Positions 8,421 to 16,903 of a DNA stretch of 64,000 nucleotides are shown here, one piece after another. Source of the stretch: Indibacter alkaliphilus LW1 (GTDB taxonomy: Bacteria; Bacteroidota; Bacteroidia; Cytophagales; Cyclobacteriaceae). Position 1 is the first letter of the stretch, and each line of letters opens with the position of its first letter. Where the stretch lies: contig NZ_ALWO02000033.1 in NCBI RefSeq assembly GCF_000295935.2, forward strand, positions 1-64,000, read 5' to 3'. The position numbers and the translations under genes were made by a program. A model generated the notes under the pieces. The model saw only the letters and a list, made by a program, of their open reading frames with translations, was not told the origin of the DNA and did no database searches.

Positions 8421-11195
8421 TTACTCATCTGCTGCAATTGGAATCAGCAAGGTGCCCCTCACGGGGTTGCCATTGATATCCAAGCCTTCCACGACCAAGA
8501 ATTTGGGACTTGAAGTGTCATTGGTATAAAACTCAATACTTACCTTTCCTGTGCTACTTTCAGTCACCAAATAAGGGTTCCAATAAAGGGTCACGCGCTC
8601 ATCTTTCTCTGGAAGTTCTTCGGCTGTAGAATAATCAAAAGGCACATAATTGCTTGGCATTCCAAAACCCTCTATGACCATATTGCTCATTCCTGGGGAA
8701 CCGCTGGAAAGCATGGGGGTTTGACTGATTCCTCTTTTCAGGTAAATGGCAATAATTCCATTTCTACCCAGATCTCCCATCATAGAACTTGTTCTGCTCA
8801 CTACCTCTATTCTATCAATGTCATTTGGGTTGACAGTAGCAATATTATTAGTAGCCAAAACTCCAGGACCCGAAGGCATTGCTGATCCATCTATCATGAC
8901 CAATGGCTCCATAGAAAGGTTGGAAGAAAGCGCCCCTCCCCTAATTCTGATCTCTTGGGTAGTCGTCACATTCATACCCGGCACCTGTGCTTTCAGACTC
9001 ATCAAAAGATCCATTACAGTCCCGTTTCTATTGAGGTTATCGCCGCTGACTACATAATCTGCACGGCCATAAATGGCAGAGGAACTGGCAGACTCCTTCT
9101 CTGTAGCCACTTCCACTTGTTCAAGTTGAATTGTTTCCTCCTCTAAGGCAGAATAAGTAAAAATGGAGCTAGAAGTAGTAGAAATATCAGGCATAGACAA
9201 ATGAGCCGGCACAAAAAACGGTGGATTCAATTTCTCTACAAGTTCAAATTTCCCAAAACCTTTCCCTTTCTTGTCAAGCGCCATAAATGAAAAGTCCATG
9301 GGACCATAGAATTCCATTTCTTCCATTTGAAAATTACCATCCTTATCAGACTCAAGATCAAAAGAACCTTCAAAGTTGTTCAGGAAAACTGTAAAAGGGG
9401 TACTTGTACCTTTCCCTTTATCATTCATAAACTTCCCCTCCACATTCCAAGATGTCTCTAAAGGGTAGGTGAATTTGTCAGGAGTGATATGATCTGGTAC
9501 ATTGACGAAATCCATTCCATTCAACACTGTAACCGGCTCTGGAAACAAAGTAGCATAGTATGTATCCCGTACCGAAACGGATAAATTTGCTGGCACCGAC
9601 CTTCCTTCAGCATCTTCCAAGGACAGTTCCACCTTAACTTTATCCCGCTGGCCGTACTGTTCTCTGTCAGTCAAAAAAGAAACCTTTATTTCACCCTGCT
9701 CTTCAGAAGGCCCTTCTGTGGATAAAATTCTGTCGAATGGGCTCAATACCGGTAAAGTTTTGACAAAGTAAGAATCCGGTCCATAATTTCTGTTCCAGCT
9801 GGTATAAGCCCTAATGTAGTATTCATGCTGTTGCAGAGTATCAGGAAGATAAAATTCCCCCACAGCCATGCCATTTTCAATTTTGTATTTTCTCTTTAAA
9901 AGAATATCCCGCTCAGCTGAGATTAATTCCACGTGAAGGATTTTACTGAGTTCTCTTTTAAAATCCGGATTGGCATATCTGAAATATGCTTTGAAGAAAA
10001 CGGGCTCTCCCTGATAATAAAAAGCCCTGTCAGTATGAAGATAAACTTTCTCCTGCAAGCTGCCAGCATCTCTTACCATTTGTCTTTGGAGTCGGTCAGT
10101 CAGATTCGGTTTATAATCAAAAGGCAGCATGGTGCTTACTTTTCTCTTATCCATATCTCCAGAAAAAGTAACATCCTTTTCATTTAGAACCATTCCATTG
10201 GAATTGACCTGAACATAGTTCCCATTGACTTCCAACCAAGAAATAGGATAAGGCGCATCCCGATAGGTATTTACATTCGAATATCCCTTTTCATAATGGA
10301 TCTCAATCCTTCCTTTCAGGTAAATCCTGTACTCTCCAGGACGTCTTCCTTCTTGGACCAGGTTATCCGGCTTGTATTCCACAATAGAATTTCCCAATTC
10401 ATTAGCGAAAATATCAGATCGCAGGTTTCTGCTTTCTGAGCCCCCCGGCTTATCTCCGTAAAGAAAAAATCCTTCCTGATTGTGCTGATTTTCTAGCATC
10501 GCCCTAAACATATTCGCAGGGGATTTCAAATAGGTATCCAGCCTGTTACTTTCCCAATTTGATTTGGTTTTTGCATCAGAGGCTTCAAGTTCCGAGAACC
10601 TGAGGGCTCCTGCGATAATATGGTATTGAGAAGTATACTGAAATTGCTTCAGGTCAAAAGTAAGCAGATAACCTAAGGCCCTGTTTTCAATTTCGATTGG
10701 TTGAATAGCTTCTGCCCTGAAATTATTATTCGAATTATCCTCAGGAAAATCAATAACCCAAGGGTTGAGGATTTCACATTGAGCAGCCAAATCATCGGTA
10801 CCCAAAAAGTAATTTTTGAATCTTCTCAGATCCCTTTCCCAGGACCTGTCTCTTTTGGCCTTGATCTCGACATCGCTGAGCTCCTGCTCCAAGGACTTAA
10901 GGCTCACATTAATAGTGAGTTGTCCATTGGGCTTCACAGAGGCAGGTTTTTGCGTCGCTTCATAGCCCATAAAAGAAAAACCCAATTCAAAATCCCCTAC
11001 AGGAACATCTTGCAGGAGGTATTTCCCATCAAAATCAGTGGTGGTAGAAATGGTTGAATTATTAATGAAAACGTTACAGAAAGGAAGAGGATCTCCTGTC
11101 TGTGCATCTGTAACAATTCCAGAAATAGAACCGGTCTGGGAAAATGCAAGCGCATAAACAAAAATTGAGAGCAGTGTAAAAATCAACTTTTTCAT
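8421..11195 (-). CDS. Cell-surface protein: carboxypeptidase-regulatory-like domain plus TonB-receptor plug, no barrel
   Basis: A 924-residue protein with a signal peptide (first ~19 residues). It has a CarboxypepD_reg-like domain (GSISGIVTDAQTGDPLPFC to about residue 95) and a long middle region with MG2-like beta-sandwich repeats (KVYLHTDRAFYYQGEPVFFK near 385). The plug-like domain lies near 720-830 (RIRGGALSSNLSMEPLVMIDG, then NDIDRIEVVSR). The 22-strand barrel of a true TonB receptor is absent; the protein ends about 95 residues after the plug. This combination is a recurring Bacteroidota architecture of unclear function. It is not a SusC transporter despite the plug. Confidence 0.8.
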   Translation of the reverse strand: MKKLIFTLLSIFVYALAFSQTGSISGIVTDAQTGDPLPFCNVFINNSTISTTTDFDGKYLLQDVPVGDFELGFSFMGYEATQKPASVKPNGQLTINVSLKSLEQELSDVEIKAKRDRSWERDLRRFKNYFLGTDDLAAQCEILNPWVIDFPEDNSNNNFRAEAIQPIEIENRALGYLLTFDLKQFQYTSQYHIIAGALRFSELEASDAKTKSNWESNRLDTYLKSPANMFRAMLENQHNQEGFFLYGDKPGGSESRNLRSDIFANELGNSIVEYKPDNLVQEGRRPGEYRIYLKGRIEIHYEKGYSNVNTYRDAPYPISWLEVNGNYVQVNSNGMVLNEKDVTFSGDMDKRKVSTMLPFDYKPNLTDRLQRQMVRDAGSLQEKVYLHTDRAFYYQGEPVFFKAYFRYANPDFKRELSKILHVELISAERDILLKRKYKIENGMAVGEFYLPDTLQQHEYYIRAYTSWNRNYGPDSYFVKTLPVLSPFDRILSTEGPSEEQGEIKVSFLTDREQYGQRDKVKVELSLEDAEGRSVPANLSVSVRDTYYATLFPEPVTVLNGMDFVNVPDHITPDKFTYPLETSWNVEGKFMNDKGKGTSTPFTVFLNNFEGSFDLESDKDGNFQMEEMEFYGPMDFSFMALDKKGKGFGKFELVEKLNPPFFVPAHLSMPDISTTSSSIFTYSALEEETIQLEQVEVATEKESASSSAIYGRADYVVSGDNLNRNGTVMDLLMSLKAQVPGMNVTTTQEIRIRGGALSSNLSMEPLVMIDGSAMPSGPGVLATNNIATVNPNDIDRIEVVSRTSSMMGDLGRNGIIAIYLKRGISQTPMLSSGSPGMSNMVIEGFGMPSNYVPFDYSTAEELPEKDERVTLYWNPYLVTESSTGKVSIEFYTNDTSSPKFLVVEGLDINGNPVRGTLLIPIAADE

Positions 11196-11317
11196 ATTAA
11201 ACTAATTAATAAGTCTGAAATATAGGGAATTGAAAGTAAAAGTCCTAAAAGCTTCTACATACTTAATTAAAAAAATTTGTCAAAATAATCATGTTTTTTA
11301 AAAACCCTGCCAAAAAG

Positions 11318-11343
11318 AAAAAGCCGGGAAATTCCCGGCTTTT
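11318..11343 (-). terminator. Rho-independent terminator after the 69-residue ORF
   Basis: The perfect stem AAGCCGGG / CCCGGCTT has a 4-nt AATT centre. Read on the minus strand it is followed by a T-rich run (TTTTTCTTTTT). It sits 3 bp beyond the stop of the minus-strand gene at 11346, so it ends that transcript before the plug-domain gene. Confidence 0.85.
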
Positions 11344-11345
11344 GA

Positions 11346-11555
11346 TTACTGCTCTTTATCTTTTCCTTTTTTGATATCATCTATATCTTCTCTGTCTTTC
11401 AGCTTCTTATCTTCCACATTTTTATTCAGGAATTCATTCAGCTTATCAATCGGGAAAGAACTGGAGATCTCTCCAAAGGAATTGATATTCATTTTGAATC
11501 CATCCAAGTCTTTGTGGACTTTGGGCTTTTCGTCTTTTTTGGATTTTTTAGCCAT
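11346..11555 (-). CDS. Small conserved-looking Lys/Asp-rich protein
   Basis: Encodes 69 residues, highly charged at both ends (MAKKSKKDEKPK at the start and KKGKDKEQ at the end). A central amphipathic part reads GFKMNINSFGEISSSFPIDKLNEFLNKN. No domain is recognised. Support comes from its placement: it starts 11 bp after the gltX stop in the same direction and is followed at once by a strong terminator, so it ends the gltX transcript. The composition suggests a soluble, partly disordered protein. Confidence 0.65.
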   Translation of the reverse strand: MAKKSKKDEKPKVHKDLDGFKMNINSFGEISSSFPIDKLNEFLNKNVEDKKLKDREDIDDIKKGKDKEQ

Positions 11556-11566
11556 AATAAGATAAT

Positions 11567-13111
11567 TTACGGAGTGTTTACCTCAAGGTTATTTAAAGCA
11601 AAGCGAATTCTGCTAATAAGTTCATCCTTCCCAATGATACTGAAAACAGCCATGAGGTCAGGACCTGCACCCACTCCTGTGACTGCCAACCTTACTGCCT
11701 GCATAACCTTACCCAATTTGATGCCATTGTCTGACGCCGCTTCTTCCAGTAAGGATTTGGCAGATTCTGGACTTAAAGAGTCGGCAAAAGCTGACAATTT
11801 TTCCTCATACGAAGTCAACACAGCTACTGCATCATTGTTCCACCTCTTCGAAACGACACTTTCATCAAAAGTATTTGGAGCTACAAACATAAACTTTCCC
11901 TCTTTCCACAAATCTGCCGGGAAAGTTGCTCTTTCTTTCATGATATGTGCAATCTGAGCGGCTTTTGACTCATCTACAACTAAGCCCTCTGCCTGAAGAT
12001 CTTCGACTAAGTACTTGGCAAGATCTTCATCAGGTTTGGCTCTTAGGTATTGCTCATTATACCATTTAGCTTTATTGATATCGAATTTTGTCCCTGATTT
12101 TCCGATTCTCTCAATAGAAAAGGCCTCAATCAATTCTTCCATGGTAAAGAGTTCTCTGTGATCTCCAGGGTTCCATCCCAGAAATGCAAGGAAATTAAGG
12201 AATGCATCCGGGAGATAACCTTGTTCACGGAACCCCATGGCTGTTTCTCCTGAGTTAGGATCTTTCCAATCCATAGGAAATACTGGGAAACCATGCTTGT
12301 CAGCATCTCTTTTAGAAAGCTTTCCATTACCATCTGGCTTTAATAAAAGCGGAAGGTGGGCAAATTCAGGCATGGTATCTTCCCATCCAAAATACCTGTA
12401 CAACAATACGTGCAGCGGAGCCGAAGGCAACCACTCTTCTCCTCTGATGACATGAGTAATCCCCATCAGGTGATCATCTACGATATTGGCAAGGTGATAA
12501 GTAGGCATACCGTCTGATTTCATCAAGACTTTATCATCAAGAGTCGATGAATGTACCATCACCCAGCCTCTGATCAGGTCGTTTAACCTGACTTCTTCTT
12601 TTCTAGGGATTTTGATACGGATCACATAAGGCTCTCCCGATTCCAATCTCGCTTTGACCTCATCTTCCGGTAAGGTAAGGGAGTTTTTCATCTGCGTCCT
12701 TGTAATGGAATTGTATTGTGGAGAAACTACCCTTGCAGCCGTAAGCCTTTGTCTCATTGCTTCCAGTTCCTCAGCAGTATCAAAAGCATAATATGCATGG
12801 CCTTTCTCCACCAAATCCATAGCGTACTGCATATACATTGGCTTTCGCTCTGACTGTCTGTAAGGACCAACAGCCCCAGGATTCCAAGGACTTTCATCAG
12901 GATCTATTCCCAACCAGTTCAAAGCTTCTTGGATGTATTCCTCAGCTCCAGGCACAAAACGGGTCTGGTCAGTATCTTCTATTCTTAACAAAAATTTACC
13001 GCCTGTTTTTCTGGCAAAAAGATAATTATAAAGTGCTGTTCTAACACCTCCGATATGTAATGCACCAGTGGGTGATGGGGCAAATCGTACACGTACTTCT
13101 CTGTTCATCAT
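11567..13111 (-). CDS. gltX: Glutamyl-tRNA synthetase
   Basis: Charges tRNA-Glu with glutamate. The class I signatures are clear: APSPTGALHIGG (HIGH-type, residues 11-22) and KLSKR (KMSKS-type, residues 264-268). The discriminating IRGEEWLPSAPLH lies near 222-234. The 514-residue length is normal for bacterial GluRS. The alpha-helical anticodon-binding domain occupies the last ~150 residues. The start could be either of two adjacent Met codons. The 69-residue ORF follows in the same direction. Confidence 0.97.
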   Translation of the reverse strand: MMNREVRVRFAPSPTGALHIGGVRTALYNYLFARKTGGKFLLRIEDTDQTRFVPGAEEYIQEALNWLGIDPDESPWNPGAVGPYRQSERKPMYMQYAMDLVEKGHAYYAFDTAEELEAMRQRLTAARVVSPQYNSITRTQMKNSLTLPEDEVKARLESGEPYVIRIKIPRKEEVRLNDLIRGWVMVHSSTLDDKVLMKSDGMPTYHLANIVDDHLMGITHVIRGEEWLPSAPLHVLLYRYFGWEDTMPEFAHLPLLLKPDGNGKLSKRDADKHGFPVFPMDWKDPNSGETAMGFREQGYLPDAFLNFLAFLGWNPGDHRELFTMEELIEAFSIERIGKSGTKFDINKAKWYNEQYLRAKPDEDLAKYLVEDLQAEGLVVDESKAAQIAHIMKERATFPADLWKEGKFMFVAPNTFDESVVSKRWNNDAVAVLTSYEEKLSAFADSLSPESAKSLLEEAASDNGIKLGKVMQAVRLAVTGVGAGPDLMAVFSIIGKDELISRIRFALNNLEVNTP

Positions 13112-13297
13112 GCGTATGTTTCTTGCTTAAGGATAACAGGAAATTAGATTCCTTGTTGAATTTTTAATACTCAAATCAGGGGGCAAAGATAGGCAATTTT
13201 CAACACTTGGTCGGGGATAGTCCCACTTAAACACTTACAGACTTTTGAAATCCCCAAAAACAAAACCCTTTGCCTACAATCTTTTGGAAGTATAATG

Positions 13298-13333
13298 AAA
13301 AAAGGGGAATCCATTTCCGGATTCCCCTTTTTT
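13298..13333 (-). terminator. Rho-independent terminator of the rpsP-rimM-trmD-rplS operon
   Basis: The stem GGGGAATCC / GGATTCCCC has a 6-nt loop and is flanked by A- and T-runs. It lies 15 bp beyond the rplS stop on the minus strand. The A/T flanks on both sides could let it work in either direction. Confidence 0.9.
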
Positions 13334-13348
13334 ACCAAAGACAAAGTC

Positions 13349-13714
13349 TTATTTACGATGTCTGATTTTCTCCTTGATTTTGGCAGCCTTACCTTGACGG
13401 CCTCTCAAGTAGAACAATCTAGCTCTTCTCACTTTACCTTCTCTCAATAATTCGATTTTCTCGATAGATGGAGAAAGGATAGGGAAAATTCTTTCAACTC
13501 CGATTCCATTGGAAATCTTTCTCACTGTGAAAGTTTCGCCGTTAGAGTTAGGGTTTTTTCTTTGGATAACTGTTCCTTGGAACTGCTGAACACGCTCTTT
13601 GTTTCCTTCCGTAATTCTTACGTGAACATTGATAGTATCTCCAGCCTTGAAAGAAGGGAATTTTTTTCTAGCTTCGCTGAATTCCGCTTCTACAAATTTA
13701 ATTAGATCGCTCAT
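13349..13714 (-). CDS. rplS: 50S ribosomal protein L19
   Basis: A 121-residue L19 at the 30S-50S interface. Signatures include [20 protein letters not shown] near residues 22-41, QGTVIQRKN and [18 protein letters not shown]. The basic tail [20 protein letters not shown] is typical. It is the last gene of the conserved rpsP-rimM-trmD-rplS operon, 81 bp after trmD, and is followed by a strong terminator. Confidence 0.97.
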   Translation of the reverse strand: MSDLIKFVEAEFSEARKKFPSFKAGDTINVHVRITEGNKERVQQFQGTVIQRKNPNSNGETFTVRKISNGIGVERIFPILSPSIEKIELLREGKVRRARLFYLRGRQGKAAKIKEKIRHRK

Positions 13715-13795
13715 AGCTTTATATTTTTTGTGTCCTAGCTATTTGCCCGACACATGTTGAATAAATTCAATTTACACTTGCTTTTTTTCTCGCCT

Positions 13796-14482
13796 TTAGG
13801 TTTCCCTTCCCTGTAAAAGGTCCGGTCTTCTTTCTTTAGTACGGCGAACCGATGCTTCAAACCTCCAGTTTTCAATTTTGGCCTGATGACCTGACATCAA
13901 TACTTCCGGTACTTTCATCCCTTCATATTCTGAGGGTCTAGTGTAAACCGGAGGAGCGAGAAGCCCATCTTGGAAGGAGTCTGTCAGTGCTGAAGTTTCG
14001 TCATTGAGTACTCCGGGGATCAAGCGGATGATGGCATCTGCAACAACTGCTGCTGCCAATTCTCCTCCAGAAAGCACATAGTCTCCTATGCTGATTTCTC
14101 TGGTGATGTACTTTTCTCTGACCCTTTCGTCTACACCTTTATAATGTCCACATAGGATGATGAGATTCTGCTTGAGGGAAAGTTCATTTGCCATAGATTG
14201 GTTAAATGTTTTTCCATCAGGACTCATATAAATCACTTCATCGTATTCCCTTTCGCTCTTCAATGCAGCAATGCATTTGGCTATGGGCTCTATCATCATG
14301 ACCATTCCGGCTCCGCCTCCAAAAGCATAGTCATCGACTTGCCTTTGTTTGCCTTCGGTATAATCTCTCAGGTTATGCACTTTGACTTTGGCTATTCCTT
14401 TGTCTTCAGCTCTTTTTAGGATAGAGTGGGAAAAAGGCCCTTCCAATAATCCCGGCACAACTGTGATGATATCAATGTGCAT
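13796..14482 (-). CDS. trmD: tRNA (guanine-37-N1) methyltransferase
   Basis: Methylates G37 next to the anticodon, which prevents +1 frameshifting. The 228-residue SPOUT enzyme shows [17 protein letters not shown] near 51-67. The knotted SAM site [13 protein letters not shown] and [15 protein letters not shown] lie near 109-145. It overlaps rimM by one base (start at 14482), indicating translational coupling, and its position in the operon is the standard one. Confidence 0.97.
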   Translation of the reverse strand: MHIDIITVVPGLLEGPFSHSILKRAEDKGIAKVKVHNLRDYTEGKQRQVDDYAFGGGAGMVMMIEPIAKCIAALKSEREYDEVIYMSPDGKTFNQSMANELSLKQNLIILCGHYKGVDERVREKYITREISIGDYVLSGGELAAAVVADAIIRLIPGVLNDETSALTDSFQDGLLAPPVYTRPSEYEGMKVPEVLMSGHQAKIENWRFEASVRRTKERRPDLLQGRET

Positions 14483-15012
14483 CAGTCTTCCAAGTATATG
14501 TCAAGTAATCCTTCGGGCAATTGACAGTAAACTTTCTTTTCTGCCTTATCAACCTTCTGAACAATTCCATCCTGAAGTGGTATCAGAACTTCCCTGCCTT
14601 TGTGTTCTACGCCCAGCAAATCCTGCGTTTCCAGGTCATAAATAACCTTTACCTCACCGATTTGCCCAATATTTTGATCCAAAACCTCAAAACCTATGAG
14701 TTCATGGTAGTAATACTGATCATCTTTCAATTCTTCCAGCTGGCTAAGAGGCAGATAGAGTGCCGAACCTACTAGGTTAGATGCTGCCTCTACTGAATCG
14801 TATTCCTCAAATTTTGCTAAAACTTTGTTTGCATGCTGCAAAACAAAATGTTCAAGAAATAGAGGAACCAGTCTGGATTTTTGTTCTACAAAGATATGTT
14901 TGATGTCCTCGTAGTCTTCGGGATAATCCACATCCAAAACGATGCTTACTTCACCATGCAATCCATGAACTTTGGCTATATAGCCCAATTGAAAACAATT
15001 GTCTTTGTTCAT
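14482..15012 (-). CDS. rimM: Ribosome maturation factor RimM
   Basis: Assists assembly of the 30S head around S19. The 176-residue protein has the N-terminal RimM barrel ([20 protein letters not shown], residues 7-26) and the C-terminal PRC barrel ([12 protein letters not shown] near 101-112, [15 protein letters not shown] near 140-154). It lies between rpsP and trmD and shares a base with trmD. The gap to rpsP is 14 bp. Confidence 0.95.
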   Translation of the reverse strand: MNKDNCFQLGYIAKVHGLHGEVSIVLDVDYPEDYEDIKHIFVEQKSRLVPLFLEHFVLQHANKVLAKFEEYDSVEAASNLVGSALYLPLSQLEELKDDQYYYHELIGFEVLDQNIGQIGEVKVIYDLETQDLLGVEHKGREVLIPLQDGIVQKVDKAEKKVYCQLPEGLLDIYLED

Positions 15013-15026
15013 GGCGGGTTTGAATC

Positions 15027-15596
15027 TTAAGCTTTGTTTTCTTCGCTTTCTTCAGCAGATGCTTCTGGAGCATCACCTTCTGCTGCTGCTTCTGGAGCTT
15101 CCTGAGCTGCAGCCTCAGCTTCCGCTGCTGCCTTTGCTTCGTCTTCTCTGGCTTTGATTGCGTCAAGTCTAGCTTGGTTTTTCGCAGTTTCAGCATCAAG
15201 GGCTTTCTGACGGGCATCAGCTTTTGCCTGCGTCAATTTGTCTACTTTGCCAGTGATTGCTTCTTCTTTCTTAGCTTTCCAAGCTTCGAATTTCTCATCA
15301 GCCTGTTCTTGGGTGATAGCACCTTTTAAGACACCGATTTGAAGGTGTTTTTTCAACAATACACCTCTGTAAGAAAGCATAGCTTTTACAGTATCGGTTG
15401 GCTGAGCACCGTTCAACAACCATTTGAGAGCACGCTCATTGTTGATGTTGATAGATGCAGGGTCAGTGTTGGGATTATAAGTCCCTAATTTCTCGATAAA
15501 GCGTCCATCCCGTGGAGCTCTAACATCAGCTACTACAACGTCATAGATGGCTAATTTTTTTCTGCCTCTACGCGCTAATCTGATTTTTACTGCCAT
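15027..15596 (-). CDS. rpsP: 30S ribosomal protein S16 with long Ala/Glu-rich tail
   Basis: The start is set at 15596, where the universal [20 protein letters not shown] begins. The S16 fold takes about the first 110 residues ([38 protein letters not shown]). The remaining ~80 residues form a low-complexity Ala/Glu/Lys tail (for example [18 protein letters not shown]). S16 in E. coli is only ~82 residues; extended tails are common in Bacteroidota and their role is not known to me. It is the first gene of the operon. Confidence 0.95.
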   Translation of the reverse strand: MAVKIRLARRGRKKLAIYDVVVADVRAPRDGRFIEKLGTYNPNTDPASININNERALKWLLNGAQPTDTVKAMLSYRGVLLKKHLQIGVLKGAITQEQADEKFEAWKAKKEEAITGKVDKLTQAKADARQKALDAETAKNQARLDAIKAREDEAKAAAEAEAAAQEAPEAAAEGDAPEASAEESEENKA

Positions 15597-15635
15597 ATTA
15601 AATTGATATTTAGTGAATTGATGGAACCCGTCCAT

Positions 15636-15887
15636 CCTGATTTTTGGACTGCAAAGATAGGGCTTTATTAATCAAAAGCACAAATGCCTTTGAATATATT
15701 TGCTTGAATGGAGAAGAATGCTTTAAATTGCGGCACAATTGAGAGAAGCGAGAGACAAGAGTCTTGGTTCTTAAGTCTAATTTCTAGCAGCTTCTTTTAA
15801 TCGTAGTCTTTAAAGTAAGACATAAGCCTAAAGTTGCGGGTTCCCAGTCTAAGGTCTTGCATCTCGCCTCTATAAGTCTCAAACAAG
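15636..15887. other. Intergenic stretch before the tRNA-Arg region
   Basis: About 250 bases upstream of rpsP and before the first tRNA fragment. The rpsP promoter should lie here on the minus strand, but no textbook TAnnTTTG box with correct spacing is certain. No ORF or hairpin stands out. Confidence 0.5.
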
Positions 15888-15989
15888 GACTCGTAGTTCA
15901 ATGTCCGCCCGGATGACAGCGGTCTGACGGGTCCGCCCGGATGACAACGGTCGGACGGGAATAGAATAGAAGTTTCCTAAACTTTAGAT
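15888..15989 (+). pseudogene. Broken tRNA-Arg(CCT) copy split by two 28-bp repeats
   Basis: The 5' piece at 15888-15903 matches the acceptor/D-stem of the intact tRNA-Arg with one mismatch. At 15904-15959 two tandem 28-bp units interrupt it inside the D-loop. From 15961 to 15989 the D-stem 3' side, complete anticodon arm (loop TTCCTAA) and variable loop resume. The T-arm and acceptor 3' strand are missing, so it cannot make a tRNA. The break after TTCAATG is at the same D-loop position as in the second broken copy at 16424. Confidence 0.85.
15904..15959. repeat. Two tandem copies of a 28-bp imperfect palindrome
   Basis: The units at 15904-15931 and 15932-15959 share the frame TCCGCCCGGATGACA..GGTC.GACGGG and differ at about three positions. 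Each can fold weakly (TGACA with TGTC in related copies, CCG with CGG). They directly abut, with no spacer, inside a tRNA-Arg remnant. The G+C content is far above the surroundings. Confidence 0.9.
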
Positions 15990-16085
15990 TACACTATAAA
16001 AGTTAGTCTAATTTTTTTAGGATCAATGAAAATAGTTAGACAAAAGAAGTCTAAATAAGAGTATTTGAAATAAGTCAACCAAAAT

Positions 16086-16157
16086 GGCCTCGTAGTTCAA
16101 TGGATAGAATAGAAGTTTCCTAAACTTTAGATACAGGTTCGATTCCTGTCGAGGCTA
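16086..16157 (+). tRNA. tRNA-Arg (anticodon CCT)
   Basis: A complete cloverleaf of 72 nt with every arm paired. The acceptor is GGCCTCG/CGAGGCT (first pair G-U), the D-stem GTTC/GAAT, and the anticodon stem GAAGT/ACTTT with loop TTCCTAA (CCT at positions 34-36). The T-stem is ACAGG/CCTGT with loop TTCGATT, and the discriminator is A. CCA is not encoded. It would decode AGG. Unlike the two damaged neighbours, it has no insertion in the D-loop. Confidence 0.95.
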
Positions 16158-16177
16158 CAATCTTTCTCAACTTTTTT

Positions 16178-16432
16178 ATGATGAAGGGAGTGTTTTATGC
16201 TTACGTGTTGAAAAGTATGCTCCATGATTATTTTTATAAAGGTCATTGTAAGGATCTTCAAAAAAGACTTTTGCAGCACAATTCAGGCATGACTGCTTCA
16301 ATTAAACCTTTCATTCCCTTTGAAATTGTTTATTATGAGGAATTTGAAACCCTACAGGAAGCAATCAAAAGAGAAAAATATTTAAAATCAGCTGCAGGAA
16401 GAAGGTTTTTGAAAAAAATCATAGCCTCGTAG
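16178..16432 (+). CDS. Single-domain GIY-YIG endonuclease-like protein
   Basis: An 84-residue protein that is essentially only a GIY-YIG domain. AYVLKS stands for the GIY strand and YFYKGHC for YIG. The Arg-bearing helix is DLQKRLLQHNSG, and the conserved C-terminal part is FEIVYYEEFETLQEAIKREK with the catalytic-type Glu region. It begins 20 bp after the intact tRNA-Arg. Its last codons and TAG stop lie inside the next tRNA-Arg fragment (GCCTCGTAG). Such small UPF0213-like proteins are common in Bacteroidota; the substrate is unknown. The tRNA-flanked position suggests a mobile cassette. Confidence 0.85.
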   Translation: MMKGVFYAYVLKSMLHDYFYKGHCKDLQKRLLQHNSGMTASIKPFIPFEIVYYEEFETLQEAIKREKYLKSAAGRRFLKKIIAS

Positions 16433-16540
16433 TTCAATGTCCGCCCGGATGACACCTGTCGGACGGGTCCGCCCGGATGACAACGTTCAGACGGGTCCGC
16501 CCGGATGACACCTGTCGGACGGGCGGGTGTCGAGGCTACA
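16424..16540 (+). pseudogene. Second broken tRNA-Arg copy with middle replaced by three 28-bp repeats
   Basis: The 5' piece GCCTCGTAGTTCAATG (16424-16439) is identical to the intact tRNA. The 3' piece TGTCGAGGCTACA (16528-16540) is identical to its T-stem/acceptor end. Everything between, including the anticodon arm, is replaced by three 28-bp units plus a few bases. The GIY-YIG stop codon lies within the 5' piece. It cannot function as a tRNA. Confidence 0.88.
16440..16523. repeat. Three tandem copies of the 28-bp imperfect palindrome
   Basis: The units are 16440-16467, 16468-16495 and 16496-16523. The first and third are identical; the middle one differs at a few positions (AACGTTCAG for ACCTGTCGG). 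They belong to the same family as the pair at 15904-15959 and sit at the same place in a tRNA-Arg copy. There are no spacers, so this is not a CRISPR array. Confidence 0.92.
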
Positions 16541-16546
16541 TCGAAT

Positions 16547-16572
16547 CCAAGCAGAAATGCTTGGTTTTTTTT
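16547..16572 (+). terminator. Rho-independent terminator after the tRNA-Arg/GIY-YIG locus
   Basis: CCAAGCA / TGCTTGG with a GAAA tetraloop, followed by eight T. It lies just downstream of the 3' tRNA fragment and would end transcripts from the intact tRNA or the GIY-YIG gene. Confidence 0.92.
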
Positions 16573-16621
16573 GTCAAAAAATTAGATGGTGGACTTATAT
16601 TCGCTACTAAAAATGGATGAA

Positions 16622-16764
16622 AGAAACGGTGTTGATTGAATGGATACTATTGACTGGGGTTGCGAGTGTAAGTTATTGAAAGATTGGAGAACCGTCTCTA
16701 TGTAATTGATAGGTTTGTTTGTTTGGGGAGAGAGTGCTATTTTTTGGTAGTTAGGTTATAAATG
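16622..16764 (-). repeat. Diverged copy of the 26.6-kb pseudogene segment (left flank of the island)
   Basis: Aligned by eye without gaps over about 142 bp with 26569-26711, roughly 70% of positions match. Strongest blocks are GGTGTTGAT, TTGGGGAGAG.GTGC.ATTTTTTG and the end ATAAATG. On the minus strand both translate to a similar pattern (QKIA.SPQ..K, then STPF). Both look like remnants of the same minus-strand coding sequence on either side of the HEPN/SIR2-HerA region. Confidence 0.55.
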
Positions 16765-16874
16765 TTAAACGAGATTTTAAATCCTTTTTACGAGTATCCG
16801 CATCACTGCACGTAGCCATTTATTATTTTGAACCAGTTCTTTATGCTAAATTCTAATCAAAATTTTATTATAAA

Positions 16875-16903
16875 GCTACTTTTTCCTTGATGAAAAAGTA
16901 GCC
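16875..16903. repeat. Hairpin repeat GCTACTTTTTC...GAAAAAGTAGC
   Basis: An 11-bp inverted repeat around a 6-base loop (CTTGAT), followed by CAAAAAATCAAG. Similar hairpins ending in 'CAAAAAATCAAG' recur between genes in many Bacteroidota, from memory. It could act as a terminator in either direction, but no gene ends immediately beside it. Confidence 0.6.

Noticed and set aside
16440-16523. 28-bp tandem units as a CRISPR array
   Set aside because: Units directly abut without spacers, only two or three per site, no cas genes nearby, and they interrupt tRNA copies.
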